From JAHEKD01 sp965204695 (GTDB lineage Bacteria; Pseudomonadota; Gammaproteobacteria; Arenicellales; JAHEKD01), in the NCBI GenBank assembly GCA_965204695.1, contig OZ242007.1, positions 3,596,001 through 3,660,000 of the forward strand: 64,000 nt of DNA, written 5' to 3'. Of this stretch, positions 46,427-57,010 are shown one piece after another (position 1 is the stretch's first letter; each line of letters begins with the position of its first letter). Position numbers and translations under genes: made by a program. The notes under the pieces were generated by a model. It was not told where the DNA came from and made no database searches. It saw nothing but the letters and a program-made list of their open reading frames with translations.

Positions 46427-49400
46427 ATGGTTTTTCGCTTAAAAATATTAATTTCACTATTGTTGTTTGCCAATTTTGCACTGGCAAACGTGGATCAAGG
46501 CTTCGAAGCATTTGAATCAGGTGATTATCAACAAGCATTGGAGCTTTGGCACTCGATCAAAGCTGATGATCCAGCCAATGCAAAAGCCTGGTTTGCCCTA
46601 GGATTAATGCACGAAAAAGGTTGGGGTGTTGTTGTTGAACAAGAAAAGGCACGTCAATATTATTTGCTTGCGGCCAATCATCAATTCCCCTCAGCCTTGT
46701 TTAAATTAGGTGCTTTGGCAGCAAGAGCCGAGAATTATCAACAAGCAGTAGATTATTGGCGTCAATCAGCCGCATTAAAAACACCTGAGGCTGCCTATAA
46801 TTTAGCTCATGTCTACAGCCAAGGGCTGGGGGTTGACAAGGATGAAGACGAGGCCCTTTTCTGGTATAAAAGAACGGCTAATTTCGCTTTAGAAAAACAA
46901 AAATCGTTAATTTATCCAGAGCAGGCACAAAACGTTGTACAGTTCATTGAACTGGATGACATCATTCAGTCAGAATTCATTACAAGTCACAGTAAAGATA
47001 ATCAGAATAATTCTAGCCAGTTGAGGTTACCGCAAGTTGTAGCCACGGCTAATGCTCAGGAAACGGCACTAGCTCAGGAAGATATTTCCACACCTAACGA
47101 TGACTTAGATGGTGATGGAATTAAAAACGAAATAGAAGAAAAATATAACACCGATCCAGAAAATCCAGACACAGACAGCGACGGTATTAGCGATGGTGAC
47201 GAAATTAATCGTCAATTAAATCCTTTGCAGGCAGATTCTGATGGGGATGGCTTGTCTGATGCCGAGGAACTTTCTAACTTTACCAATCCACTGAAGGCAG
47301 ACACCGACAATGACGGTTTGAACGATGCTGATGAATTCAGACAGGGAACAGATCCATATTTGACCGATTCGGATAATGATGGCCTAAGTGATGGTGATGA
47401 AGTCAAATATAACGCCTTTCCATTAAGTCAGGATAGTGATAATGATGGTGTGCTGGATGGCCAAGAAGTAGCCTTGGGTTCTGATCCAACTTTGGTAGAT
47501 TCAGATGGTGATGGTATAGATGATGGCAAAGAAGTTGCCTTAAAAAGTGATCCAGTCAGCACTGATAGTGATCAGGATGGGTTATCTGATGACTTTGAGC
47601 TGCAGCGTGGTACAAGTCTTATTCTGGCGGATTCGGACGAAGATGGTCTTTCTGATGCCGAGGAATTAGAACTTGAGTTAAATCCAATCAGTGCTGATAC
47701 TGACGATGATGGTGTCAATGATAAGCAGGAATTAGATTTACAGACAAATCCATTCAATCCTGATACCGATGGTGATGGCCGTAGTGATGGTGATGAGATT
47801 GCGCAAAATACTGATCCACTAAAAGCAGATGAGGTAGAACAGCAACAACAAGTTGCACAGATTGATACCCAATCTGATGTTGATGCACAAGGCAATCCCG
47901 AACAGCAGGAGGCTGTAACTGCAGTCGATCAATCAATTATTGAGCAAGAGATGGCGGAAGCCGCAGCTGAGCAAGAAGAGCAAATAAATACGGAAGAAGA
48001 ACAAGTTGAAACTATTGCGCAACAACAAACATCTACAGACGATTTAACATTAAAAGATAGTGATCAAGATGGCATTAGTGATGTCGATGAGGTCGCTCAA
48101 GGCACGGATCCGATTAAAGCGGATACTGACGATGATGGCCTGATTGATAGCGAAGAATTACAACTACAAACAAATCCATTGTTAGCAGATACAGATGATG
48201 ATGGTCTGACCGACGGTCAGGAAATGCAACTGAATACTAATCCACTGAAACAAGATAGTGATGATGATGGTTTAGCAGATAATATTGAAATTGATAACAA
48301 AACGGATCCATTAGTCCGCGATACTGATGCCGATGGCCTGGATGATACCCGTGAGTTATCCCTGCAAACAAATCCATTGCTAGCAGATACAGATGAAGAT
48401 GGTTTAACGGATTTTGAAGAAGTTAAGCAAGGTATCGATCCTCTAAATGCAGATTCCGACGGTGATGGTGTCAAGGATAGTGTAGAAATCGCACAGGGTA
48501 CTGTCCCAAGTTCTAACGATAGTGATAATGATGGCTTGACTGATGCTCAGGAGGCGATTTACAAAACTTCGCCAACTAATCCTGATACTGACCAGGATGG
48601 TGTTTCTGATGGTGTAGAAGTGGTACAAAATACTGATCCACTTGAAGAGGATACCGATAACGATGGTCTTAAAGATGGAGAAGAACTGTTATCTTTGACT
48701 AATCCACGTAGTGCTGATACCGACGACGATGGTTTAAATGACATTGATGAATTAGCCAATGAAACCGATCCCTTATCTCCAGATAGTGACGAGGATGGCT
48801 TGAATGATGGTCGTGAGATTGAATTACAAACTAACCCTTTAATTGCTGATAGCGACTCGGATGGGTTAGACGATGCCCGTGAAATTGAACTCAAGTCGAA
48901 TCCATTGTTAGCCGACACTGATGCTGATGGCGTTAGTGATGCCGAGGAGACAGAAAAACTGACCAATCTTCTATTAGCTGATACAGATGGCGATGGATTG
49001 GGAGATGGACAAGAGCTGGAATTAGCGACAGATCCTCTTTTGGCTGATACAGACCAGGATGAGGTCAGTGACGGGGATGAAGTAAAACTGGGCACTAATC
49101 CATTGTTGGCGGATAGTGATGAAGATGGTCTGAGTGATGGGCGGGAATTAAGTTTACAAACTGACCCGAACAATATTGATACAGATCAAGACGGACTTGG
49201 TGATGGAGAAGAAATTTCTTTAGCCACCAACCCTATTTTGGCAGATAGTGACGGTGATGGGCTCAGTGATAAAGATGAGATTGATCGGGGTATTAATCCA
49301 TTAGCAGCTGATACCGATGGTGATGGGGTTAACGATGATGTTGAAATTGCCCAGGGAACACCGCCTAATGAAGGAGATAGTGATGGTGATGGACTCAGTG

Positions 49401-52400
49401 ATTCCGAAGAAAGCAGATTAGGAAGTGATCCGTTAGTTGCTGATACTGACAATGATGGAATTAATGATGGTCAAGAAGTCGAATTTAATACTAATCTGGT
49501 TATTGCAGATACGGATGAAGACGGGTTAGTTGATGGAGTTGAAATTGAGCGTGGCACTAATCCAATAGAAACTGATAGCGATCAAGATGGTATCAGTGAT
49601 GGAGAAGAAGTACAGCTCAATAGTAATCCTCTAATTGCAGATACGGACGTAGATGGCCTCAGTGACGGTCAGGAGTTAGAGCTTTCGACAGATTTATTAG
49701 TTGCGGACAGTGATGACGATGGGCTCAGTGATGGAGAAGAAATACAACTTCAATCCAATCCACTCGTAGCCGACACTGATGCGGACGGTTTAAATGACGC
49801 ACGAGAGTTGGAACTTGAAACGAATATTTTAATTGCAGACTCAGATGAAGATGGTTTGACTGATGGCCAGGAAGATGAACTTAATTCAAATCCGCTATCA
49901 GCCGATACGGACAGCGATGGGCTCAGTGATTCTGAGGAAGTCGAATTAAATACACAGATATTGCTAGCCGATAGTGACGAAGATGGATTGTCTGATGGAG
50001 AGGAAATTAATTTATTAACTAATCCGCTAGCAGCGGATAGTGATTCAGACGGATTGACTGATGCTCAAGAAATCCAATTAGATACGAATCCCCTTGAAGC
50101 TGATTCTGATGCAGATTCCTTGACTGATAATGAAGAAGTAACCAATGGTACTAATCCGCTTGTTGCCGATACCGATCAAGATGGCCTGACTGATGCTGAG
50201 GAAGTTGAACTAAAGACAAATCCTTTAGAAGCTGATACTGATACAGACGGTTTGAGTGATGGCACAGAGGTTGAGCTTGTTCTCAATCCATTACTTGCTG
50301 ATACTGATTCGGATGGTGTTGTCGATGGTCCGGAATTGGAGTTGGGTATTGATCCAAGGTTGGCAGACACCGATGGTGATAATTTATCTGATGGAGAAGA
50401 GTTAAACCTGAATACGGATCCTTTAAGTACAGATTCTGATGCGGATGGATTAAAAGACGGTGCGGAAATTATCGCCAATACCAACCCGCTTGTTAGCGAT
50501 ACTGATGAAGATGGATTGACAGATGGGCAGGAAGTCGAGCTTAAGTCTGATCCCTTGCTGATAGATAGCGATGCAGATGGTCTGGGTGATGCTGAAGAAC
50601 TTCAGTTGAACACAAATTTGCTACTTGCCGATTCAGATAATGATGGTTTGACGGACGGGCAGGAAATTGAAATAGATACCAATCCATTAGCAGCAGATAC
50701 TGATCAAGATGGTTTAACAGATATTGCTGAAATGGACGCTGGCACTAATCCTTTATCAGTTGATTCGGATGAGGACGGTTTAGCCGATGCACAGGAATTT
50801 GATTTAAATACTGATCCATTAGTTGCAGATTCTGATTCAGATGGATTGACTGATGGTAAAGAAATTGAAATCGGTACTAATGCATTAGCACAAGATACTG
50901 ATGCTGACGGTGTTTTAGATGCCAATGAATTGGAATTAACAACCAATCCTGTACTTGCTGATACAGATGGTGACGGTATTAATGATGGTGAAGAAATCCA
51001 GCTTAAAACCAGCCCGATCCAGGCTGATTCTGACCAGGATGGTTTAAGCGATAGTGCTGAGCTGGCGGTAAACACTGATCCACTAAACCCTGATTCGGAT
51101 GAGGATAACCTGACAGACGGACGTGAGATTGAATTAGGTTCTAACCCGTTATCTGCTGATACCGATGGCGATGGACTGATTGATAGTGAAGAGCAACAAC
51201 TCGAGCTTAATTTGCTTGTTTCGGATACCGACGCAGATGGCATTTTAGACGGGGAAGAATTAGAACTTCAAACCGATCCGTTACAAGCAGACAGCGACCA
51301 AGATGGTATTAATGACGGTGAGGAACTTGAACTAGGTTCTGACCCGTTATTAGCTGATAGTGATGCGGATGGATTAATTGACAGCCGTGAGCTTGAATTA
51401 AATACCAATTTACTCGTTGCCGATAGTGATGGCGATGGAATAACCGATTCTGAGGAACTGGATCAAGGTAGAGATCCGCTTGTTGCCGAAGTTGAGCCTG
51501 AGCCCCAGGTTGAACAAACTGCGATTACGCAACAAACTCAAGATCAAGATAATCAAGTTCAGACTAATGCCACATCCATTGCCCAGCCAGCAGCGATTGA
51601 ATCAACCGGGGAGACTCTAGATCCGATAGCTATCTTGCAACAATCAGAACAAAACTGGCAATGGATTACCACTCAGAAAAGAAATGAATTTACTGTCCAA
51701 TTATTTAATAGCAGTAATCTCGATCAGATTATTGAATTTATCGACAGTTATAATTTAGCTAGTGAGGCCATAATAGTACCTAGCCTGCAAGGCGGTATTG
51801 TTTATTACAAAGCGATTATGGGTAGCTACGACAATTGGCTCAGTGCGGGGCAGAAAGTAGCGAGTTTGCCGAAAAGTCTGCGTTCGACAACACCTTTAAT
51901 TCGAACTTTTGCTTCGCTTTATCCAGAGAATCCTCATGGTGAAGGTTTGACTGAATCTACGCCACAACCTCAAACTCAAACGGTGGTTGAAGCTCAACAG
52001 CCTGCTTTAGAATCTGCCGTGCAGTCTGAAGTGCAAATAGAACAAGAACCAGCTCCACAGACTCCCAGAGTGAGTAGGCCACGTAACAAACCAGAGCCAG
52101 CGATAATTATCAAACGAGCACCGAATATATTTGGTACTGATGATGAGCAATCAAGTATCGAACCTGATAATACCGAGAGTCAATCTGTTGCGGCTAATAA
52201 TTTAGCGCCTGAAGTTTTTAGTGATACTGAGCCGATTGCTACCTCTCAACCCCAAACTACAACAACGATACAGCCGCAAACTCAAACAATTCAAACCCCA
52301 CAACCATCCACTGCTAATCCATTACTCGCAAATCAAATCATCGAAAAAGGCATGAGTTCAGCTGATGTCAACCGGATTCAAACAGCCCTAAATTTCGTTA

Positions 52401-52654
52401 GAGAAAAGCAATATCAGCGTGCAATTAATATTCTCACGCCAATGGCTAATAGTCGTAATGCTGATGCTCGCTATCGTCTGGCTCTTATGGTCAGACAGGG
52501 TTTAGGAGCTAAAAAGCGGCCACAATTTGCATTTAGCTTGGCCAAGCTGGCAGCGGAACAAGGTCATCCACATGCGAAACAACTACTAGCCCAATTTTAT
52601 TTGCAAGGGTATGGTGTGGTGGCAAATCCCACAGAAGCCGCCAAATGGTTGTAA
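46427..52654 (+). CDS. Giant secreted repeat protein: Sel1 repeats, 63 calcium-type repeats, SPOR-like domain
   Basis: The 2075-residue protein starts with a signal peptide (MVFRLKILISLLLFANFALA). Residues 25-165 are Sel1/TPR-like repeats (AWFALGLMHEKGWGV, AAYNLAHVYSQGLGV). From 225 to about 1688 there are 63 repeats of 22 residues with the DxDxDGLxD and E..L.TNP pattern, as in thrombospondin type 3 calcium loops. A Gln/Glu-rich linker (about 75 residues) breaks them after the eleventh. A SPOR-like domain (FTVQLFNSSNLDQIIEFIDSY) sits near 1745-1825, then a Pro/Gln-rich linker and further Sel1 repeats (DARYRLALMVRQGLGA) to the end. SPOR domains bind septal peptidoglycan, so an envelope role at division sites is plausible. 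Confidence 0.85.
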   Translation: MVFRLKILISLLLFANFALANVDQGFEAFESGDYQQALELWHSIKADDPANAKAWFALGLMHEKGWGVVVEQEKARQYYLLAANHQFPSALFKLGALAARAENYQQAVDYWRQSAALKTPEAAYNLAHVYSQGLGVDKDEDEALFWYKRTANFALEKQKSLIYPEQAQNVVQFIELDDIIQSEFITSHSKDNQNNSSQLRLPQVVATANAQETALAQEDISTPNDDLDGDGIKNEIEEKYNTDPENPDTDSDGISDGDEINRQLNPLQADSDGDGLSDAEELSNFTNPLKADTDNDGLNDADEFRQGTDPYLTDSDNDGLSDGDEVKYNAFPLSQDSDNDGVLDGQEVALGSDPTLVDSDGDGIDDGKEVALKSDPVSTDSDQDGLSDDFELQRGTSLILADSDEDGLSDAEELELELNPISADTDDDGVNDKQELDLQTNPFNPDTDGDGRSDGDEIAQNTDPLKADEVEQQQQVAQIDTQSDVDAQGNPEQQEAVTAVDQSIIEQEMAEAAAEQEEQINTEEEQVETIAQQQTSTDDLTLKDSDQDGISDVDEVAQGTDPIKADTDDDGLIDSEELQLQTNPLLADTDDDGLTDGQEMQLNTNPLKQDSDDDGLADNIEIDNKTDPLVRDTDADGLDDTRELSLQTNPLLADTDEDGLTDFEEVKQGIDPLNADSDGDGVKDSVEIAQGTVPSSNDSDNDGLTDAQEAIYKTSPTNPDTDQDGVSDGVEVVQNTDPLEEDTDNDGLKDGEELLSLTNPRSADTDDDGLNDIDELANETDPLSPDSDEDGLNDGREIELQTNPLIADSDSDGLDDAREIELKSNPLLADTDADGVSDAEETEKLTNLLLADTDGDGLGDGQELELATDPLLADTDQDEVSDGDEVKLGTNPLLADSDEDGLSDGRELSLQTDPNNIDTDQDGLGDGEEISLATNPILADSDGDGLSDKDEIDRGINPLAADTDGDGVNDDVEIAQGTPPNEGDSDGDGLSDSEESRLGSDPLVADTDNDGINDGQEVEFNTNLVIADTDEDGLVDGVEIERGTNPIETDSDQDGISDGEEVQLNSNPLIADTDVDGLSDGQELELSTDLLVADSDDDGLSDGEEIQLQSNPLVADTDADGLNDARELELETNILIADSDEDGLTDGQEDELNSNPLSADTDSDGLSDSEEVELNTQILLADSDEDGLSDGEEINLLTNPLAADSDSDGLTDAQEIQLDTNPLEADSDADSLTDNEEVTNGTNPLVADTDQDGLTDAEEVELKTNPLEADTDTDGLSDGTEVELVLNPLLADTDSDGVVDGPELELGIDPRLADTDGDNLSDGEELNLNTDPLSTDSDADGLKDGAEIIANTNPLVSDTDEDGLTDGQEVELKSDPLLIDSDADGLGDAEELQLNTNLLLADSDNDGLTDGQEIEIDTNPLAADTDQDGLTDIAEMDAGTNPLSVDSDEDGLADAQEFDLNTDPLVADSDSDGLTDGKEIEIGTNALAQDTDADGVLDANELELTTNPVLADTDGDGINDGEEIQLKTSPIQADSDQDGLSDSAELAVNTDPLNPDSDEDNLTDGREIELGSNPLSADTDGDGLIDSEEQQLELNLLVSDTDADGILDGEELELQTDPLQADSDQDGINDGEELELGSDPLLADSDADGLIDSRELELNTNLLVADSDGDGITDSEELDQGRDPLVAEVEPEPQVEQTAITQQTQDQDNQVQTNATSIAQPAAIESTGETLDPIAILQQSEQNWQWITTQKRNEFTVQLFNSSNLDQIIEFIDSYNLASEAIIVPSLQGGIVYYKAIMGSYDNWLSAGQKVASLPKSLRSTTPLIRTFASLYPENPHGEGLTESTPQPQTQTVVEAQQPALESAVQSEVQIEQEPAPQTPRVSRPRNKPEPAIIIKRAPNIFGTDDEQSSIEPDNTESQSVAANNLAPEVFSDTEPIATSQPQTTTTIQPQTQTIQTPQPSTANPLLANQIIEKGMSSADVNRIQTALNFVREKQYQRAINILTPMANSRNADARYRLALMVRQGLGAKKRPQFAFSLAKLAAEQGHPHAKQLLAQFYLQGYGVVANPTEAAKWL
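47098..51489 (+). repeat. 66-bp coding repeats (63 copies) in the giant protein gene
   Basis: The 22-residue units vary at the DNA level but keep Asp at positions 1, 3, 5 and 9 and Glu near 12. Units with DTD and DSD starts alternate irregularly. The divergence suggests an old expansion held by selection on the protein, not a recent slippage event. Confidence 0.9.
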
Positions 52655-53118
52655 TGGTAGACCCAGGTATCATTGAAGACTGCAAACACTTGATCGATTC
52701 CAGCCAGACTTTAATACTGGCTACTGGAAATCAAGCGGATTCGCATGCCAGTTATGCTCCGTTTGTTTGTCTGGGCAAAAAGTTTTATATTCTGGTCAGT
52801 GGCTTGGCCGAGCATACAAATAATCTTATCAATACCAAAGCTAAAATTGGCTGTATGTTGATTGAGGACGAAATCAAGTCACAGCAGATTTTTGCACGTA
52901 AAAGACTGATGTTTAAAGCCATACCCCGACAGATCGAAAGCGAATCGAATGATTGGTCGCAAATTATGGATAAGTTTAGTGATCGATTTGGTGAGATCAT
53001 CAACTTGCTAAATTCATTGCCAGATTTTGTGATATTCGAATTGAAACCAGCAAATGTTGTTTTAGTAAAAGGATTCGGGGATGCACATCAGCTTAATGAT
53101 GTTTTTGGTTTCGATTAA
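52654..53118 (+). CDS. HugZ/pyridoxamine 5'-phosphate oxidase-fold protein
   Basis: The 154-residue protein has the split-barrel flavin fold: LILATGNQADSHASYAPFV, KFYILVSGLAEHTNNLINTKAKIGCMLIEDE, and RLMFKAIPRQIE, ending DFVIFELKPANVVLVKGFGDAHQL. The SHASYAPFV and GFGDAH blocks are typical of HugZ-like heme utilisation proteins. I use the ATG at 52654, which overlaps the previous stop (TAATG); an ATG at 52645 is possible. Coupling to the giant gene suggests one transcript. Confidence 0.78.
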   Translation: MVDPGIIEDCKHLIDSSQTLILATGNQADSHASYAPFVCLGKKFYILVSGLAEHTNNLINTKAKIGCMLIEDEIKSQQIFARKRLMFKAIPRQIESESNDWSQIMDKFSDRFGEIINLLNSLPDFVIFELKPANVVLVKGFGDAHQLNDVFGFD

Positions 53119-53219
53119 CGCCTGAGCAGTAATTAGGATATCCCTCCGCTGCGGTTTTGTGTCCGAATGGGTGCGGGATGACAGAATCAGCTCAGGATGA
53201 CGTATTGTTGTTAGTCAAC

Positions 53220-53882
53220 CTATGATTCTTTAGTCAAGTGCATGGCAACCAGTCGAGCGACTAATATGGCAATAAACATCTGCCCGAAAATAGCTTGGTA
53301 AGTAGCTAGAGCTCTCGTTACTGGGTGGGCCGGAATGACATCTCCGTATCCCAATGTCGTCATGCTGACAAAGCTGAAATAATTATAAAAGGCAAAATTG
53401 CTTTGGCCAGTGACTGGCCCAAACTCATCGACAACATTAGTGTTGATCAATATAGAGTCCGGGATCAAAGTATCCACGATTGAGTAAATCAATGCCCAGC
53501 AAACACCAATTAACAAATAAGCGGCGATGGCCCCAAAAATCATGTCAACTTCTATATCATCATTTTTGACGACATCGACAATGATGATAGTGATCACTAG
53601 CACTAACAAAATAACAGCGCTGATCATAGCTGATATAAATACAGTCCCGGTTGAATATTTTGTTGTCAATGTGCCGAGTAGTGTCACTGCAGCAAGTATC
53701 ATACCTACAATCAGCAGTGTTTTATTATGGGCAACGGTATAAAGAGTAGTCAGCATCAACCCCATGAATACTATTTCTTCAATAAATTCAGTGTCAGTAA
53801 CGAGATTGAATAGCGGAACGAAAATCAAAAAAACCGTCAGCGCCAGAGTAAGAATGAAATATTTGCGCCAATACCAGGGCAT
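53220..53882 (-). CDS. Potassium channel-like membrane protein
   Basis: The 220-residue protein has about six membrane segments. The last two flank a pore loop with the K+ selectivity filter TLGYGD (SFVSMTTLGYGDVIPAHPVTR). The filter is intact, so K+ conduction is likely. There is no cytoplasmic RCK/TrkA domain. It lies seven bases after the RND pump gene on the same strand and may be expressed with it. Confidence 0.85.
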   Translation of the reverse strand: MPWYWRKYFILTLALTVFLIFVPLFNLVTDTEFIEEIVFMGLMLTTLYTVAHNKTLLIVGMILAAVTLLGTLTTKYSTGTVFISAMISAVILLVLVITIIIVDVVKNDDIEVDMIFGAIAAYLLIGVCWALIYSIVDTLIPDSILINTNVVDEFGPVTGQSNFAFYNYFSFVSMTTLGYGDVIPAHPVTRALATYQAIFGQMFIAILVARLVAMHLTKES

Positions 53883-53889
53883 TCGGTTT

Positions 53890-56800
53890 TTAGCTGCCAG
53901 CTTGGTGTTGATAGTTTTTAAAGCTGACTCTGAATAGTATGCTGTATAACACAGGTACTACCGCCAGGGTCAGCAGTGTTGCAAACATTAAACCAAAAAT
54001 AATTGAAACAGCCATTGTTTCAAACATGGGATCATGACTAATCCACAAAGGCATCATGCCGCCGACCGTAGTGGCAGTCGTTAACAATATCGGTCGTAAC
54101 CGTTGTTGACATGCTTGGATAATCGCATGGTCAACAGTCAAGCCATTATCTTCCATCTCTATTTTTATTCTATCGATTAATACGATGGCGTTATTTATGA
54201 TGATACCGGACAGTGAAATCAGACCCAGAATTGTAAAAAACCCAAATATGGAGCGCGCGACTAACAATCCTATAGTGATTCCAATCAGGCCAAGAGGAAT
54301 AGTCGCAAGAATAATTAGCGGTTTACGAACTGAGTTAAATTGTGCGACTAGCAGTAATACGATTAGCATACCTGAAATAGGGAGCTTGGCTGCAATAGCC
54401 TCGTTGGCATCACCAGACGTTTCCGATTCACCACCTAACTCGTAGGTATAGCCATTCTCCCAGCTTGCAGCATACTCAGTTAACCAAGGGAAAAACTCAT
54501 TGCCGACATCAGTTGCTGTAAAACCCGGTATCAAAAGTGCCTGAACGGTAATAGCCTTGTCACGATCACGGCGTTTGATAATTCCATTTTGCCAGTCTAG
54601 CTTAATGTCAGCGACTTGTTTCAGTGGTACAGCATCGCCTGCACTCGAGTAAACCGTGATGTTGTCCAGTTTACCAATGTCTCGGCGCTCAGCTGAACTG
54701 GTGCGCATGGTAATCGGAATCAGATCATCATTTTCCCGATATTGAGTTAATTCAATACCCGACAAACTGGATTGCAGTGATGTCGCTACGTCTTGGTTGG
54801 TTACACCTGCACGTCTGGCTCGATCCTGATCGACTTCGACGAGTAATTTTTTGGTCTGGACTCCCCAATCGTCATTAACAAATGACACGCCGGTTGTTTG
54901 TCTGAGCTGATCTTTCAGTGTGTTGACAATGTTGTAGAGTTCATCAACTTCTTTGCCATAGACCCGTACTTGGATGGGATAAGCAATCGGGGTGCCATTT
55001 TCCAATTTCTTCATAATGATTTCGACATCGGGATACAAATCCTGAAGGTGGCTCGATGTATCGGCAACAATCTGAGGAATAATGTCGGCATCTGTAGTGT
55101 GAATAATAAATTTCGACGCATGAGGTTTATCCGAGCCTGGATCAACTGCAAGTTCATAACGAGGAGCAGCCTGACCGATGAATGCTACCCAGTTTGTGAT
55201 ACCTCTTTCACCGGCTATTTGCTGTTCTTCAGTGACCTTAAAGTTATCTTGCCAATAAGTTTCAATGTCCTTGACCATTTGCTCAGTAGTTTCAATCGCC
55301 GTACCAAAGGGAAGGTTAAACTCCCCACTAATCACCGGATCAGTGCGTGGCGGAATAAAGACTTGTGGTACATATTTCAATCCTTGTAAACCTAGATAAA
55401 AGCAGCCGATGACTATCATGATAAAAATCAGCTTGTTGCGCACACACCAGATTAAAATCGCACGATAAACGCGGTACATTCTGGTTGCGAAGGGATCGCC
55501 ATTGTTATTAACTTGCTTGATTTTCATGAATCTGACTGTTAATAGTGGAATAACTGTCATCGCTAAAAGCCATGAGGCGAGCAGAGCTATGGTTACCACT
55601 TTAAATATATCGGCTGTATATTCTCCTACAGCCGATTCGGCCAGGAAAATACACAAGAATGCGGCTGAAGTTGTAAGCGACGAGACTAACAACGGAATCG
55701 CTAATTCCCCACCTGCGGCTACTGCGGCAGCAATTGCCTCCTCACCGTTTTGGCGACGTACCATAATCGATTCAGCCATCACTATGGCATTATCAACTAA
55801 TAAACCCAAAGCAATAATTAACGCTGCTAAGGAAATTTGATTAACCGTAATTTCAAATGATTGCATTAATACAAAGGTTAGAACAATCGTTGTTGGCACT
55901 AAAGTAGCAACAATCAAACCGGTTCTTAAGCCCAGGAACAACAGCATTACAGCCAAGACAATAGCAATTGCCTGTCCCAGGTTAGACATGAATCCCTGTA
56001 CGCTATTATTAACCTGATCAGGTTGGAAGTAGATTTTCTCTAGATTAATGCCTAAAGGATATACGGCTTCTATTTGTGGTATTGCAGCGTCGATACGTTT
56101 GCCCAACTCGAGAATATTGCCTCCTTCACTCATAGATACGGCCAGGACGATACTTGGCTTGGAATTTGTGTGCGATAGGCCCTCTGGTGGATCTTGATAG
56201 TCACGATAGACATCGGCAATGTCTTTTAAATAAACTACACTTGTACTGCCTGGAATCTGTATGACAGCATTTTCGATTTGTTCTACTGATTCAAAATTAC
56301 CCGTGGGTTCCAGAGAGATACGTTCCGGCCCAGTAAGAATATCGCCACCTGACTGTAGAATATTCAAAGATTGCAAAATACCTGCAAGGGATGTCGGTGA
56401 CAAGCCTAATTCTTTTAAACGTGCATTGTTATATTCAACGTACACAGCTTCGTTTAGCTTGCCAAGAATATTGACTTTGGCTACCTCATCGACTTTGAGT
56501 ATTTCATCACGAATTTGATCGGCAATATTATTGAGTTCGCGGTAATCGAAGCCGTCACCAGTTAGGCTATAGACAATACCGTAAACATCTCCATATTCAT
56601 CGTTAACAAACGGTCCCTGAATCCCATCTGGCAGATCATTGATGTCGTTTATTTTGCGGCGTAATTTATCGAAAATAGGCCGCATATTAGTGTATTTCTC
56701 TTTAAAATTTGCTGTTACAAATGACACGCCCTGAGTTGACTCGCTGGTGACAAAATCCAATTCGGGTAATTCCTGAATGGCTTTTTCGATTTTATCCGTG

Positions 56801-56988
56801 ACTAACTGCTCAATACGTTGTGGGCTGGCGCCTGGTAATTGAGCAGTGACAACAGCAGCCCGAATCGTAAATCCCGGGTCTTGCTGCTTGGGAAGTTGAA
56901 AATAAGTAATGACACCATAAGCGACCATCAGAATGGTGAGAACCATGACGGTAGTGTTGTTGCGAATCGCAAACCCGGTTAAATTCAT
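53890..56988 (-). CDS. RND efflux pump inner-membrane transporter (AcrB/HAE1-like)
   Basis: The 1032-residue protein is a full-length RND transporter with twelve predicted membrane helices and two large periplasmic loops. Landmarks are the N-terminal FAIRNNTTVMVLTILMVAYG, AALIIALGLLVDNAIVMAES in helix 4 (one of the two usual acidic residues of AcrB is Asn here), and GLISLSGIIINNAIVLIDRI in the second half. It exports drugs or other compounds using the proton gradient together with the adaptor and outer-membrane genes upstream. Confidence 0.93.
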   Translation of the reverse strand: MNLTGFAIRNNTTVMVLTILMVAYGVITYFQLPKQQDPGFTIRAAVVTAQLPGASPQRIEQLVTDKIEKAIQELPELDFVTSESTQGVSFVTANFKEKYTNMRPIFDKLRRKINDINDLPDGIQGPFVNDEYGDVYGIVYSLTGDGFDYRELNNIADQIRDEILKVDEVAKVNILGKLNEAVYVEYNNARLKELGLSPTSLAGILQSLNILQSGGDILTGPERISLEPTGNFESVEQIENAVIQIPGSTSVVYLKDIADVYRDYQDPPEGLSHTNSKPSIVLAVSMSEGGNILELGKRIDAAIPQIEAVYPLGINLEKIYFQPDQVNNSVQGFMSNLGQAIAIVLAVMLLFLGLRTGLIVATLVPTTIVLTFVLMQSFEITVNQISLAALIIALGLLVDNAIVMAESIMVRRQNGEEAIAAAVAAGGELAIPLLVSSLTTSAAFLCIFLAESAVGEYTADIFKVVTIALLASWLLAMTVIPLLTVRFMKIKQVNNNGDPFATRMYRVYRAILIWCVRNKLIFIMIVIGCFYLGLQGLKYVPQVFIPPRTDPVISGEFNLPFGTAIETTEQMVKDIETYWQDNFKVTEEQQIAGERGITNWVAFIGQAAPRYELAVDPGSDKPHASKFIIHTTDADIIPQIVADTSSHLQDLYPDVEIIMKKLENGTPIAYPIQVRVYGKEVDELYNIVNTLKDQLRQTTGVSFVNDDWGVQTKKLLVEVDQDRARRAGVTNQDVATSLQSSLSGIELTQYRENDDLIPITMRTSSAERRDIGKLDNITVYSSAGDAVPLKQVADIKLDWQNGIIKRRDRDKAITVQALLIPGFTATDVGNEFFPWLTEYAASWENGYTYELGGESETSGDANEAIAAKLPISGMLIVLLLVAQFNSVRKPLIILATIPLGLIGITIGLLVARSIFGFFTILGLISLSGIIINNAIVLIDRIKIEMEDNGLTVDHAIIQACQQRLRPILLTTATTVGGMMPLWISHDPMFETMAVSIIFGLMFATLLTLAVVPVLYSILFRVSFKNYQHQAGS

Positions 56989-57010
56989 CTTGTCTGCCTT
57001 AAATTTGCGA

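Noticed and set aside
47212..51243. Long minus-strand open frames of up to 204 codons rich in Ser and Pro
   Set aside because: They are antisense shadows of the repeated Asp/Gly/Leu codons of the giant protein gene.
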